The notes beneath the pieces were generated by a model. That model worked only from the letters and a program-made list of their open reading frames with translations, was not told the origin of the DNA and made no database searches. A DNA stretch of 64,000 nt, from positions 169,889 to 233,888 of the forward strand of contig JAFEAF010000010.1 in NCBI GenBank assembly GCA_018266555.1, given 5' to 3'. This DNA is from Bacteroidota bacterium (lineage in GTDB: Bacteria > Bacteroidota > Bacteroidia > Chitinophagales > Chitinophagaceae). Shown in pieces: positions 24,708 through 34,443 of the stretch. Positions within the stretch are counted from its first letter, which is position 1. Each line of letters opens with the position of its first letter. Both the position numbers and the translations under genes were made by a program.

Positions 24708-27184
24708 TATATACAGCGAGTAGTGTTTGTTCTATTGTACATGGCGAATTGCTGCAGCGGCATCAGGATTCGGCCATAAATCATCTTTTACTGGATAGTC
24801 GTAAAGTTTTTTCACCAATCACTTCACTTTTTTTTGCATTGAAAGGCCCACGAAGAGACGGGCATCAGTTTATTGCTGAGTTATATAAAAGAGGAGTGAG
24901 AAATTTTGTAGTCAGCGAAAAAACAGATCTCTCATTTTTCCCTGAAGCAAATTTTATACTTACGGATGATACTTTGATTGCATTACAATCTTTAGCTGCC
25001 TATCACCGGCAGCAATTTCATTTTCCCATAATAGGCATTACGGGAAGTAATGGAAAAACAATTGTAAAAGAATGGCTGTATCAATTGCTGCATGAAGAAT
25101 ACAATATTGTCCGAAGCCCCAAAAGTTTTAATTCACAAATAGGAACCGCTCTGAGTGTCTGGCAGATGAATGAACATCATACATTGGGGATTTTTGAAGC
25201 GGGCATATCCATGCAGGGAGAAATGAACAGGCTGGAGCGTATCATTCGTCCTGATATTGGGATCCTGACGAATATTGGTGAAGCACATAGTGAAGGATTT
25301 AATGATCGGGCGCATAAGTTCAGGGAAAAACTGACGCTATTCAGGAACTCTAAAGTTTTAATTGGGAGAGAAATTGATTTTGAAGGCCAGGAAGAAATCC
25401 TGGATATGATGAGTAATAATTTGGAAATTTTAACATGGGGCACTTCAAATAAAAATTCATTCATTGTAAAAGCAATTGAAAAGAACATTTATGAAACGGC
25501 GATATCCATTTCTTATAAATCCTCTGAATGTAAAATAGAAATTCCATTTACAGATGATGCGTCTTTAGAAAATGCTATTACCTGTTGTTGTGTGTTGCTT
25601 CATTTACATATAGATCAGGAAAAGATTAAAAGCAGGATGAAAAAATTGCAGCAGGTGAATATGCGGCTGGAATTAAAGAAAGGATTGAATCATTGTTCCA
25701 TCATTAATGACAGCTACAGCGCCGATCTCAGTTCCCTGGAAATTGCATTGAATTTCTTAGACCAGCAAAGTGCCGGTATCAGCAAAACCATTATTATTTC
25801 TGATTTTTTGCAAACTGGAATCAGCGATGAAGAGTTGTACCATCATATCGCTCAAAGCATGCTGCAACATGCAATCAACCGGGTTATTGGCATTGGAGAT
25901 AAAATAAGCCATCACCTGGCGATTCTTCTTCAGCATTCATCTATTCAGCAGGATTATTTCCTGCGAACTGATTCTTTCCTGAAACAGTTCCGGGCTTATC
26001 AATTCAAAGAAGAAGCCATTTTGGTGAAAGGGGCAAGGGTTTTTGAGTTTGAAAAAATTGTTCAGATACTGGAGCAGCAGGTACATCAAACTGTACTGGA
26101 AATAAATCTTACTGCCCTTGCAGATAATTTGAAACAATATAAACAGCAGTTGAATCCTTCTGTAAAAATAATGGCTATGGTGAAAGCCTTTGCTTATGGT
26201 AGCGGTGGAGCAGAAATTGCAGGAGTTTTACAATATCATAAAGTGGATTATCTCGGTGTAGCTTATGCAGATGAAGGAGCAGAACTCCGGGAAGCCGGAA
26301 TTACCTTGCCCATTATGGTGATGAATCCTGAAGAAAACAGTTTTAATAGTATCATTGACAATAACCTGGAACCCGAAATTTATTCTTTTGAAATACTTCA
26401 AACCCTCGATAATTTTTTACAAAAGGAAAATGTTCAGGAATACCCCGTTCATATCGAGATTGAAACAGGAATGAACCGCCTCGGATTTTCAGAAGAGGAA
26501 ATGGAGCAACTTGCGGCAGCTCTTAGTGCTTCATCATCCTTCAGGGTGCAAAGTGTTTTTTCACATTTAGTGTCATCGGAGGATTCAACGCTAGACGATT
26601 TTACCAAACAACAATTTTCACTTTTTCTGAAATGTGCAGATAAACTTAAAGAACGGGTTGGATATTCTTTTTTGAAGCATATTTCTAATTCAGCTGCCAT
26701 TGTTCGCCATCCTGAAATGCAACTGGATATGGTGCGGCCTGGAATCGGCTTATATGGAATAGACAGTACCGCAGGCAATGTGCTCAGCCTGCGCCCGGTT
26801 GCTACATTGAAATCTACCATTGCACAAATAAAAAAGTTGAAAGCTGGTGAAACGGTTGGGTATAGCAGAGCCGGAAAGATTCAAAAGGATTCTGAAATCG
26901 CTACCATTCGCATTGGGTATGCAGACGGGTATCCACGCATATTGAGTAATGGAATTGGAAAAATATGGGTGAATGGAAAGTTGGCGCCGGTTATTGGTCA
27001 TATTTGTATGGATATGACCATGGTTGATATTACCGGTATTCCTGATGTAAAGGAAGGAGACGAAGTAATTGTATTTGGTAAAACTCCGGGGATTGAAACA
27101 TTGGCACAGGACGCAGGTACGATACCTTATGAGATCATGACCGGTATTTCTCAAAGAGTAAAGCGGATCTATTACGAGGAATAA
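24704..27184 (+). CDS. MurF-alanine racemase fusion protein
   Basis: 826 residues. The N-terminal part (~1-455) is a Mur ligase of the MurF type, with P-loop GITGSNGKT, ILTNIGEAHSEGF and NDSYSADLSSLEIAL. The C-terminal part (~460-826) is a PLP alanine racemase: MVKAFAYGSG carries the PLP lysine, followed by GYADGYPR and HICMDMTMVDITG. It would supply D-alanine and may add D-Ala-D-Ala to the UDP-muramyl peptide. The MurF half departs from the usual DAYNANPSS (here NDSYSADLSS), while the separate murF at 60751-62031 keeps it. The fused MurF half may therefore be weak or structural. ATG 24704 overlaps the terC stop. Confidence 0.9.
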   Translation: MIYTASSVCSIVHGELLQRHQDSAINHLLLDSRKVFSPITSLFFALKGPRRDGHQFIAELYKRGVRNFVVSEKTDLSFFPEANFILTDDTLIALQSLAAYHRQQFHFPIIGITGSNGKTIVKEWLYQLLHEEYNIVRSPKSFNSQIGTALSVWQMNEHHTLGIFEAGISMQGEMNRLERIIRPDIGILTNIGEAHSEGFNDRAHKFREKLTLFRNSKVLIGREIDFEGQEEILDMMSNNLEILTWGTSNKNSFIVKAIEKNIYETAISISYKSSECKIEIPFTDDASLENAITCCCVLLHLHIDQEKIKSRMKKLQQVNMRLELKKGLNHCSIINDSYSADLSSLEIALNFLDQQSAGISKTIIISDFLQTGISDEELYHHIAQSMLQHAINRVIGIGDKISHHLAILLQHSSIQQDYFLRTDSFLKQFRAYQFKEEAILVKGARVFEFEKIVQILEQQVHQTVLEINLTALADNLKQYKQQLNPSVKIMAMVKAFAYGSGGAEIAGVLQYHKVDYLGVAYADEGAELREAGITLPIMVMNPEENSFNSIIDNNLEPEIYSFEILQTLDNFLQKENVQEYPVHIEIETGMNRLGFSEEEMEQLAAALSASSSFRVQSVFSHLVSSEDSTLDDFTKQQFSLFLKCADKLKERVGYSFLKHISNSAAIVRHPEMQLDMVRPGIGLYGIDSTAGNVLSLRPVATLKSTIAQIKKLKAGETVGYSRAGKIQKDSEIATIRIGYADGYPRILSNGIGKIWVNGKLAPVIGHICMDMTMVDITGIPDVKEGDEVIVFGKTPGIETLAQDAGTIPYEIMTGISQRVKRIYYEE

Positions 27185-27252
27185 GGTTTTAACAAGTAGT
27201 GTTTCTTCCGGCCCATCCTGAATCATTATATTTGTTGTTTAAAACTCCAGAG

Positions 27253-27951
27253 GTGAAGCTTCGCAATGTTTTTTTATTTGTTGCTATCATTATTGTTGCC
27301 GATCAGGCATTGAAAATATGGATTAAAACAAGTTACCCGACCGGTGAGGTACTTCGTGTTTTTGGTTTTTCTTGGTTTCGGTTACATTTTATTGAAAACC
27401 CCGGGATGGCCTGGGGCTGGAAATTTGGAAATGAAACAGGCAAAATGATATTAACCCTTTTTCGTTTTGCCGCTGTTATTTTCGGAACCTGGTATTTATC
27501 AAAAATTGTAAAACAAAATCATAGTAAAGGATTTATTATATGTGCCGCATTGATTTATGCAGGTGCGTTAGGGAATCTTTTAGATAGCATGTTTTACGGA
27601 TTAATCTTTGATAAAGGATTACATTATGATGCCAGCATTAATGAGTATGTTTCTTATTCCGGCGTAGCTGCTTTTTCTTCATCAGGTTATGCTAGCTTTT
27701 TGCACGGTAGCGTAGTGGATATGTTTTACTTTCCTATCATCAAATCTCATTTCCCTTCTTGGATTCCATTGATTGGCGGAGAGGATTTTGAATTTTTCAG
27801 CCCGATTTTTAATATTGCTGATGCTTCTATTTCTGTGGGAGTGATTACGTTACTCATTTTCCAGAAAAGATTTTTTAAGAAACATCAAAAGATAGAACAC
27901 CCGGTAACGGAGACCAATGCAGAAGTAAGCGATAAAGTGCAGGTATCATAA
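27253..27951 (+). CDS. lspA: Lipoprotein signal peptidase
   Basis: Membrane aspartyl protease (signal peptidase II) that cleaves lipoprotein signal peptides. Four hydrophobic segments are visible. IVADQALKIWIK and HFIENPGMAWGW are family blocks. The catalytic aspartates are in GALGNLLDSMFYG and HGSVVDMFYFP. An insert between the two aspartate motifs (~60 residues) is as usual in Bacteroidota. The start is uncertain: GTG 27253 gives VKLRNVFLFVAII and is preferred, while GTG 27199 adds 18 residues with no family likeness. The gene serves lipoproteins such as GldJ. Confidence 0.9.
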   Translation: MKLRNVFLFVAIIIVADQALKIWIKTSYPTGEVLRVFGFSWFRLHFIENPGMAWGWKFGNETGKMILTLFRFAAVIFGTWYLSKIVKQNHSKGFIICAALIYAGALGNLLDSMFYGLIFDKGLHYDASINEYVSYSGVAAFSSSGYASFLHGSVVDMFYFPIIKSHFPSWIPLIGGEDFEFFSPIFNIADASISVGVITLLIFQKRFFKKHQKIEHPVTETNAEVSDKVQVS

Positions 27952-27954
27952 TAA

Positions 27955-27978
27955 AGCCGCCGAAGTACTGCGGCGGCT
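27955..27978. terminator. Hairpin between convergent lspA and the secreted protein gene
   Basis: AGCCGCCG pairs with CGGCGGCT (8-bp perfect, 8-nt loop). No T-run follows on the plus strand. Its position between two stop codons suggests a terminator serving one or both strands. Confidence 0.55.
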
Positions 27979-28006
27979 GTGTATGGCAAAGGCACGGGAA
28001 AAATAT

Positions 28007-30274
28007 TTATTTTTTCAAAACTTTCCGGTTTATAATAATGTCTTTATATCTTACTTGCAGAATAAATATTCCCACCGGCAGATTGTCGGTATTATTAAAG
28101 CTTAAGCTATTTATTCCCTCATAAACGGTATAGCTTTTTCTCATGACTTGTTTGCCCATTAAATTCGTAAGTACCACATCAACTACTGAATTTTGCGGTG
28201 ATGAAATTTGAAAATCGAGCTTATTGCTGAACGGGTTGATAACGTTATTCAAACTAAATCCGGTTACCCCGATATTTAATAATATAATGTTAGAATATTT
28301 TTTAGAATCCCCATCATTATATATAGAAATCCTGTACCATGCTTTGTCGGTTATTAAAGCAGGGTCTATATAATGATAATAGTTGTTTTCATTTTTATTC
28401 CCTTGTCCATTTATTGTTGCTATAACAATAAAATGAGTGCCATCAATACTTTTTTCAATATCGAAAGAAACCGGCTCATTTTCTTTTGCGGTAACCCACT
28501 GAAGTTCCCCTCTGCCATTATAAAATTTCCCGCTGAAAGAAAGTAAATCTAATCCTAATGGCGCTCCACATTCAATAACCTTGAGTGTAATAATACTTGT
28601 CGGATCGGTGTAGAGGCAATTCGGATTTGAAAGGTTCCCGGAAGTGGTAGCTACTACTACCCGGTACAGGTTGGCACTGTCTGCCATAGTAGTATGAGCG
28701 GGAGGTATGGTATATTTAGTTAGGAATTGGTAAGATGTTCCATTGAAGACAAGCGTAGTATCAACGGGGGCTGTTACATCTGACCAGGTGATTCCTCCAT
28801 CGGTACTTCTTCCCCATTTGAAGTAGCTGTAATTATTAAAATACGAGCTTACCGTATCATATATTTCTAAAAAATTTCCTCTGCAGACTGTTGGATTAAT
28901 GGACGGGGAATATTTCATATTGGGTAAACAGGTTGCTACGGAGATATCATCTAATGCCCAGTCGTTTCCACCGCCGCCGGGTGCATTATTAAAATATTTC
29001 AGAGTAAAACTTGTTTGAGCCGGGCCAGTTAAATATGTAAATCCTTTTTTTACCCATTGGCCAGTGTACAATAGCCTTCCTGTAGTATAATAATCAATCC
29101 CATCAACCTGGAATGATAAGCTGGGATATACTCCTGATGAATCTTTTAAAGCGGTTGGAATATATCCGGCTCCACCGGCGCCGGTTCCATTGGAGTCACA
29201 ACCACACCGGGAGCAGATGTTGCGCATCCAGCATGAAATTTCATAGTATGTATTTGGACAAAGTCCTGTGATCGTTTGAACAAAAGCAGAATCAATTCGG
29301 TATGCCGAGTTTATGACAAGCATATATCCACCGGTACCATTCACTGTATCAGCCGGAGGGTTTCCTGCCGTAGGGGATGCTGCTCCGGTATGATCACCGA
29401 TAATATCCCAGAGGGTGAATACACGGTGTGAAGGAGAGCTACCATCGGGAATTGACCATGCATTGGACGTTGTATAATTCGATTTGGTAGATGTATTATT
29501 TGAGATTCCATAATAATAATCGTTAGGAGAATTCAAGTCGAAAATATTATAGGTATAACCAGTGGGTACATTTGCAGAAGTACCTCTGTTTTTTGCTTTC
29601 CCGCTTCCAAAAGTTCCATTACTCTCAGTACCGATAGCATTGGTACCAACTGTATTAGAACAAATGCCATAGTTGGTATATACTTTGATTGTTTTGGAAT
29701 TTAATGGAAGACTCGTTACGGGACCCAGACCAATTTTGTAAGTCATGTTTCCACCACTGATATTAATATTGGCTCCTAAGGCAGCTGTGACAACCACACG
29801 ATAAGATGCAATCATGATGCAGGCGCTTCCGTAAAAAGATGGCTTATAGGTATTGCCCACTCTGCCACGCCTGAATGCTGTGGCTGGATTGGAGGCTGTT
29901 CGATAACCCAGGTTGATTGTAATATTGTTTCCGATTTTATAACCGGGATCATCACCAAATGCATCAGTGAACTGTTTGTAAATTTTTCCCTCATTGGTCA
30001 GCACCCGTATGGTTCCGGGGATATAAGTTGTACCGGCGGGAATAGCATCATAATAACCACAGCTGTCATAGGTTCCTGACTTTACAACAAATGAAGACCT
30101 GATCTCTAAAGTATCTCCCGTTTCTACAGTTCCTCCGTTATTTCCTTTGGTAATATTGACATAACTCCTTCCGACATCGGGCTGTGCACAAACGGAAACA
30201 CTGCAGCAATAAAAGATAGTGCTGAAGATGAATAAATGCAGAAATTTGGTTTTCCCGAGTACAAATAGTTTCAT
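28007..30274 (-). CDS. Large secreted protein with type IX sorting domain (paralog 1)
   Basis: 755 residues. A signal peptide ends near VSVCAQPDVG. A conserved domain follows (RSYVNITKGNNGGTVETGDTLEI), of the kind found in DUF11-like repeat proteins. A middle module contains GCDSNGTG, a GGGGNDWALDDISVATC signature and SIITLKVIEC. The last ~90 residues (FSLNNVINPFSNKLDFQIS to the C-terminus) are a type IX secretion sorting domain. The middle and C-terminal parts closely match the neighbour at 30712-34263, also at DNA level. It is probably displayed on the surface or released, with unknown ligand. ATG 30274 is chosen because it begins the signal peptide. Confidence 0.82.
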   Translation of the reverse strand: MKLFVLGKTKFLHLFIFSTIFYCCSVSVCAQPDVGRSYVNITKGNNGGTVETGDTLEIRSSFVVKSGTYDSCGYYDAIPAGTTYIPGTIRVLTNEGKIYKQFTDAFGDDPGYKIGNNITINLGYRTASNPATAFRRGRVGNTYKPSFYGSACIMIASYRVVVTAALGANINISGGNMTYKIGLGPVTSLPLNSKTIKVYTNYGICSNTVGTNAIGTESNGTFGSGKAKNRGTSANVPTGYTYNIFDLNSPNDYYYGISNNTSTKSNYTTSNAWSIPDGSSPSHRVFTLWDIIGDHTGAASPTAGNPPADTVNGTGGYMLVINSAYRIDSAFVQTITGLCPNTYYEISCWMRNICSRCGCDSNGTGAGGAGYIPTALKDSSGVYPSLSFQVDGIDYYTTGRLLYTGQWVKKGFTYLTGPAQTSFTLKYFNNAPGGGGNDWALDDISVATCLPNMKYSPSINPTVCRGNFLEIYDTVSSYFNNYSYFKWGRSTDGGITWSDVTAPVDTTLVFNGTSYQFLTKYTIPPAHTTMADSANLYRVVVATTSGNLSNPNCLYTDPTSIITLKVIECGAPLGLDLLSFSGKFYNGRGELQWVTAKENEPVSFDIEKSIDGTHFIVIATINGQGNKNENNYYHYIDPALITDKAWYRISIYNDGDSKKYSNIILLNIGVTGFSLNNVINPFSNKLDFQISSPQNSVVDVVLTNLMGKQVMRKSYTVYEGINSLSFNNTDNLPVGIFILQVRYKDIIINRKVLKK

Positions 30275-30711
30275 AGAATTGAATTTCCGGCTTTCACAGG
30301 TTCTTCTCAACAGATCAAGTTATAACAACTTTGCTTTTTTTGAAAGAGTAACTTTGGTTAGTGATTTTTCAATATTTGCTTATATTTTTTTGTAAAAATG
30401 CTATTCGTAAAAACCTTTACAGATATTAATTCATCATTACTTATAGCAGTAGCCGCATCTTAAATTATTAAACTTTTGTACTATCTTTTTTCATCAGCAT
30501 TGATACGGGAAACACAACGGGTTGTAACACATCGTTCTCTTTTGTGATCCCGATATCAATTAGGAACAAAATTGGCCATGTTATATGACTTTCTATTGCA
30601 GAAAGTAGGTATTTACCAGCGTAACAGCCCCATGTTATCTTTCGTATTTTACAGAGCCCTGAGGAATATTTTCATTCCTCCCTGTTATTTTAAATTAAGA
30701 GGAGATCAAGA
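30275..30711. other. Intergenic region between the two secreted-protein paralogs
   Basis: About 437 bp, A+T-rich, upstream of the gene ending at 28007 and downstream of the one starting at 34263. It should hold the promoter of the former. No exact TAnnTTTG box in the right place, hairpin terminator or RNA gene stands out. The small plus-strand frames here look fortuitous. Confidence 0.3.
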
Positions 30712-33700
30712 TTATTTTTTAATTACTTTCCAATTGATGAGAACATCTTTATTTTTCACCTGGAGAATATACATACCCGGAGCTAAATTGTTTGTATCCT
30801 GGATGCTCAGGCTATTGGTGCCCTCATATACATTAAAGCTTTCTTTTCTGATTTGTTTGCCCAATAAGGTTATCAGTGCTGCATCCACCATTGAGTTTTG
30901 AGAAATTGAAATTTCAAAATCAAGTTTATTACTGAATGGGTTAATTACATTATTCAAACTAAAGCCCGAGGCCTGGCCATTTAGAAGAATAGTGCGTGAA
31001 TATTTTTTGAATACCTGGTCATCATACATAAGGATCCGGTACCAGGCTTTATCGGATATTGCAATGGGGTCAGTGTATTGATAAGAATTATTATCGGTAT
31101 TGTTCCCATGGCCTGAAATAGTTGTAATACGGATAAAATTGATTCCATCAATGCTTTTTTCTATATCAAAAAAGACAGGTTCATTTTCTTTTGATGTTAT
31201 CCATTGCAATGTTGCATTTCCTTTATTGAGTTTTCCACTGAATGAAAGCAAATCTAATCCCAGCGGGGTTACGCAATTGGATACATTAAGTGTAATAATA
31301 CTGGAAGCATCAGTGTACAGGCAATTCTGATTGGACAGGTTTCCGGAAGTAGTGGCTACGACTACCCGGTAAAGATCAGCACTGTCTGCCATAGTAGTAT
31401 TGGCTGGGGGGATTGTGTATTTTGTTATGAATTTATAAGATGTTCCATCAAACACAAGAGATGTATCTACCGGCAAAGTTATATCGGACCATGTGACGCC
31501 TGCATCCGTACTGCGTCCCCATTTAAAGTAAGTGTAATTATTAAAGTAGGATCCGACTGTATCATAAATATCCAAAGAGTTTCCCGAGCAAACCAAAGGG
31601 TTTATTGATGGCGAATAATTCATAGTAGGCAAACAGGTGGCAATAGCAATATCATCTAATGCCCAGTCATTTCCACCTCCACCCTGTGAATTATTGCGGA
31701 TAGAAAAGGTAGCGCTTGTTTGAGCAGGTGCAGTTTTAAATACAAAGCCCTTTTTCAACCAGCCTAAAGTATCTACTTCACCGGTATTATAATAATCAAG
31801 ATTGTCTAAATTAAAAGTAAGGTTTGGTAATACCCCCGGCTTATAGGTAGATGTTCCTGTCGAATCCATACCGCAGGTAGGGCAAATATTTCGTATCCAG
31901 GCTGAAAACTCATAGTAAGTATTTGGACAAAGATTGCTAACGGTCTGCCGGTACACTTCAGATGCTACATAATCCGCGTTTACTTCCAGCATATATCCGC
32001 CTGGTGTATTTGCATCCGGTGGCAAATTACCAATGGAATTATTGGTGCCGCTATGATCACCATCAACATACCAGTGGCCAGTAAACATTTTATTATTACA
32101 ACTATAGGGATCATTTGGGCTCAGTGTTGGAGCTATATTACAATTAGGAGGCCTTCGGGTATCACGGACAGTACTGCTTCTCGGGCTAATGTTTTTTACA
32201 ATAGCATACCGGCCGTCATTGACAGCTACATAACTTGATACATTGGGCACAAAAGTATAACCAGAGATTGGATAAGTTAGATCGGTATTTCTGTTCAATG
32301 TATTACCTGAGCCAAAAGTTCCTCCATTTTCAACTGCATTATTTAATCCAGTGCTGTTGGTACAAAGTGTCAAAGGATTACTGATAAGAATTTTAAAAGG
32401 AGTGGCGGTAAGAATAACATCTGTTCCAGCATTATTATAAATAAACTGACCCGGGAACAGATTAATGGTATCACCTGCTACACCAGTTACTTTTACACGA
32501 TAGGCGATGGCAAAAAGCAATCCACCTCCGCCTTTTGGCCTGTCCCCGGATGCCATTGATCCTGTTGCAGACGCAGATTCAGTAGAAGTATTATTTACCG
32601 GAATGCCGGGATTTGTACCTCCGAAACCCAAGTTCATCCGGATATTATACTCTCCTGCACCCGGTGAAGCAGTATATGTGGCAGCATCATCTCCTGCAGT
32701 TAAGGTGTATCGTTTATAGGTCAAACCTTCATTAGTAATGACCCGTATAGAATCATTCGATGTCGTTAACATAGTTGTATTGCTGGGAACATTATCAACG
32801 TATCGAAGATTGGACATTGATACGGAAGTATGATTAATTGTAAATCGTATTTCAAGAGTATCCCCAGGTTGTACTACGCCGCCATTGGTTTTTTTGGAAA
32901 TATTTACATAGCTGTTACCAAAACGTACCGGTGCATTAGCTCCCCCATTAACACAAATATTAAAGTTTGCGTTCCCATTAGGCGCAGGGGATGAAGTGGA
33001 ATATACTCTGATATAATAAGTAGTTCCTACTGTGGAAGCAAATGCCAAGGGAGATGTTCCGCAAGCCACTGAACCTAGCGAACCACAGCCACCTGAAAGT
33101 ATTTGGATATTTGGACTTGTAAAATTTGATCCTATTGATCCCAATGTGATTGTTGAAGAATTGGATGTAGCAGTAAACTTATACCATACATCATAGCCTA
33201 CGGGACCGGTACAGGGAGCAATAGCAACCGCAGAAGCTGTAGCTCCGGCAATTGTTGTTGGAATACTAGAACAGGCATTTACGCCAACCGGAAGATTAAT
33301 GGCATTCACACATTCGTCATTGAATGGTGGCACAGATATAGGGTCTGTAACACAAATATCAAAGCCGGAATTGGCAGGAGATGTAGGCGGTATGGCTGCG
33401 GATGAATAAACACGAATATAATAAGCGGTACCAGGGGTTAAAAAATTTGCAGCAATAGATGTAGTACCGCAATACAAAGCGGTCTGGCTTCCACAGGCGC
33501 CGCTTAATAATTCCAAACCCGGGTTGGTGAAATTAGTTCCGATATTGGATAAGCTGATAGTAGGATTGGTTGTTTGTGCTATAAACCGATACCATAAATC
33601 ATAAACTACAGAGCCTGCACAATCACCGGTAATGACCGGTGCTTCATTTGTTGATGCATAAACATTGCCGGTAGTATTTGTACAGATTGTACTTGAAGTT

Positions 33701-34263
33701 ATAGTTGTCGCACCTGAACATGCGTCATTAGAAGGTGCTGGATCAGTGACACAAATTGTGTAACCCCAGTTAGCCCCGCTTGGACTGACAGTCAAAGTAT
33801 ATATCCTTATAAAGTAAGTTACTCCGATAGTTAATGAGGATGCAGTAGTTGAAAATGTGGTAACACCGGCGGTTCCAGCAGATCTTGCACAAGAAACGCT
33901 TGTTAAACTTCCACATCCACCGGACAAAATTTGGATCGCAACTCTTGAAGAAGTTGTTTGAAAACCAGTTCCGAGGCTGCTTAAATTAATGGTTGGGTTG
34001 GTACTATTAGCAATAAAACTATACCACACGTCTGCTCCAGGCGTTCCAGTACATGATGTAGCGATATTTGGTGATGACTGGGTATTTCCGGATAGTGTTT
34101 GTGCTGTTAATTGACTTATTCCAGTGATGCAGGTTGGCCTTGTAGTTATAACAGTAGCTGTTCCGCAGGCATCACTTTGCCCATGCGAAATTTTACATAG
34201 TAATAGCAATGCTAAAAAAGCATATAGATGATTGAACTTTCCTTGGCGGATAAGTAATTTCAT
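30712..34263 (-). CDS. Large secreted protein with three N-terminal repeats and type IX sorting domain (paralog 2)
   Basis: 1183 residues. The signal peptide is 1-29. Three copies of a ~120-140-residue module lie at about 30-178, 179-308 and 311-437. Each has DACxxAxxI, a (D/Y)(V/L)WY(K/S/R)F centre, LSGxCGS and a (Y/F)xICVTDP-like end. Such modules resemble PPC-like beta-sandwiches. Then come the same RFGNSYVNISKKTNGGVV domain, the GGGGNDWALDDIAIATC module and type IX sorting tail as in paralog 1. The shared part is about 80% alike at DNA level in sampled stretches, so duplication is fairly recent. It is divergent from the PQQ enzyme gene, whose product starts with the same repeat module. 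Confidence 0.82.
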   Translation of the reverse strand: MKLLIRQGKFNHLYAFLALLLLCKISHGQSDACGTATVITTRPTCITGISQLTAQTLSGNTQSSPNIATSCTGTPGADVWYSFIANSTNPTINLSSLGTGFQTTSSRVAIQILSGGCGSLTSVSCARSAGTAGVTTFSTTASSLTIGVTYFIRIYTLTVSPSGANWGYTICVTDPAPSNDACSGATTITSSTICTNTTGNVYASTNEAPVITGDCAGSVVYDLWYRFIAQTTNPTISLSNIGTNFTNPGLELLSGACGSQTALYCGTTSIAANFLTPGTAYYIRVYSSAAIPPTSPANSGFDICVTDPISVPPFNDECVNAINLPVGVNACSSIPTTIAGATASAVAIAPCTGPVGYDVWYKFTATSNSSTITLGSIGSNFTSPNIQILSGGCGSLGSVACGTSPLAFASTVGTTYYIRVYSTSSPAPNGNANFNICVNGGANAPVRFGNSYVNISKKTNGGVVQPGDTLEIRFTINHTSVSMSNLRYVDNVPSNTTMLTTSNDSIRVITNEGLTYKRYTLTAGDDAATYTASPGAGEYNIRMNLGFGGTNPGIPVNNTSTESASATGSMASGDRPKGGGGLLFAIAYRVKVTGVAGDTINLFPGQFIYNNAGTDVILTATPFKILISNPLTLCTNSTGLNNAVENGGTFGSGNTLNRNTDLTYPISGYTFVPNVSSYVAVNDGRYAIVKNISPRSSTVRDTRRPPNCNIAPTLSPNDPYSCNNKMFTGHWYVDGDHSGTNNSIGNLPPDANTPGGYMLEVNADYVASEVYRQTVSNLCPNTYYEFSAWIRNICPTCGMDSTGTSTYKPGVLPNLTFNLDNLDYYNTGEVDTLGWLKKGFVFKTAPAQTSATFSIRNNSQGGGGNDWALDDIAIATCLPTMNYSPSINPLVCSGNSLDIYDTVGSYFNNYTYFKWGRSTDAGVTWSDITLPVDTSLVFDGTSYKFITKYTIPPANTTMADSADLYRVVVATTSGNLSNQNCLYTDASSIITLNVSNCVTPLGLDLLSFSGKLNKGNATLQWITSKENEPVFFDIEKSIDGINFIRITTISGHGNNTDNNSYQYTDPIAISDKAWYRILMYDDQVFKKYSRTILLNGQASGFSLNNVINPFSNKLDFEISISQNSMVDAALITLLGKQIRKESFNVYEGTNSLSIQDTNNLAPGMYILQVKNKDVLINWKVIKK

Positions 34264-34443
34264 AAGCTCGTATCTGGTGTTTCAACAGATTGGATGATAT
34301 ACAAAGAAAATATATGTAAGGAGAAAATACAATAGAAATTTTTCGCGACATCTCAGTGGTGTTTCTACGAAAATAAACGGGAAGAAGTACCTGATAAAAT
34401 GAAAAAATTCTTTCATACTTTGCTTTATTAAAACCAATTCCGG

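Noticed and set aside
30572-30901. Plus-strand frame of about 109 codons
   Set aside because: It runs through the 3' end of the secreted-protein gene on the opposite strand and resembles no family.
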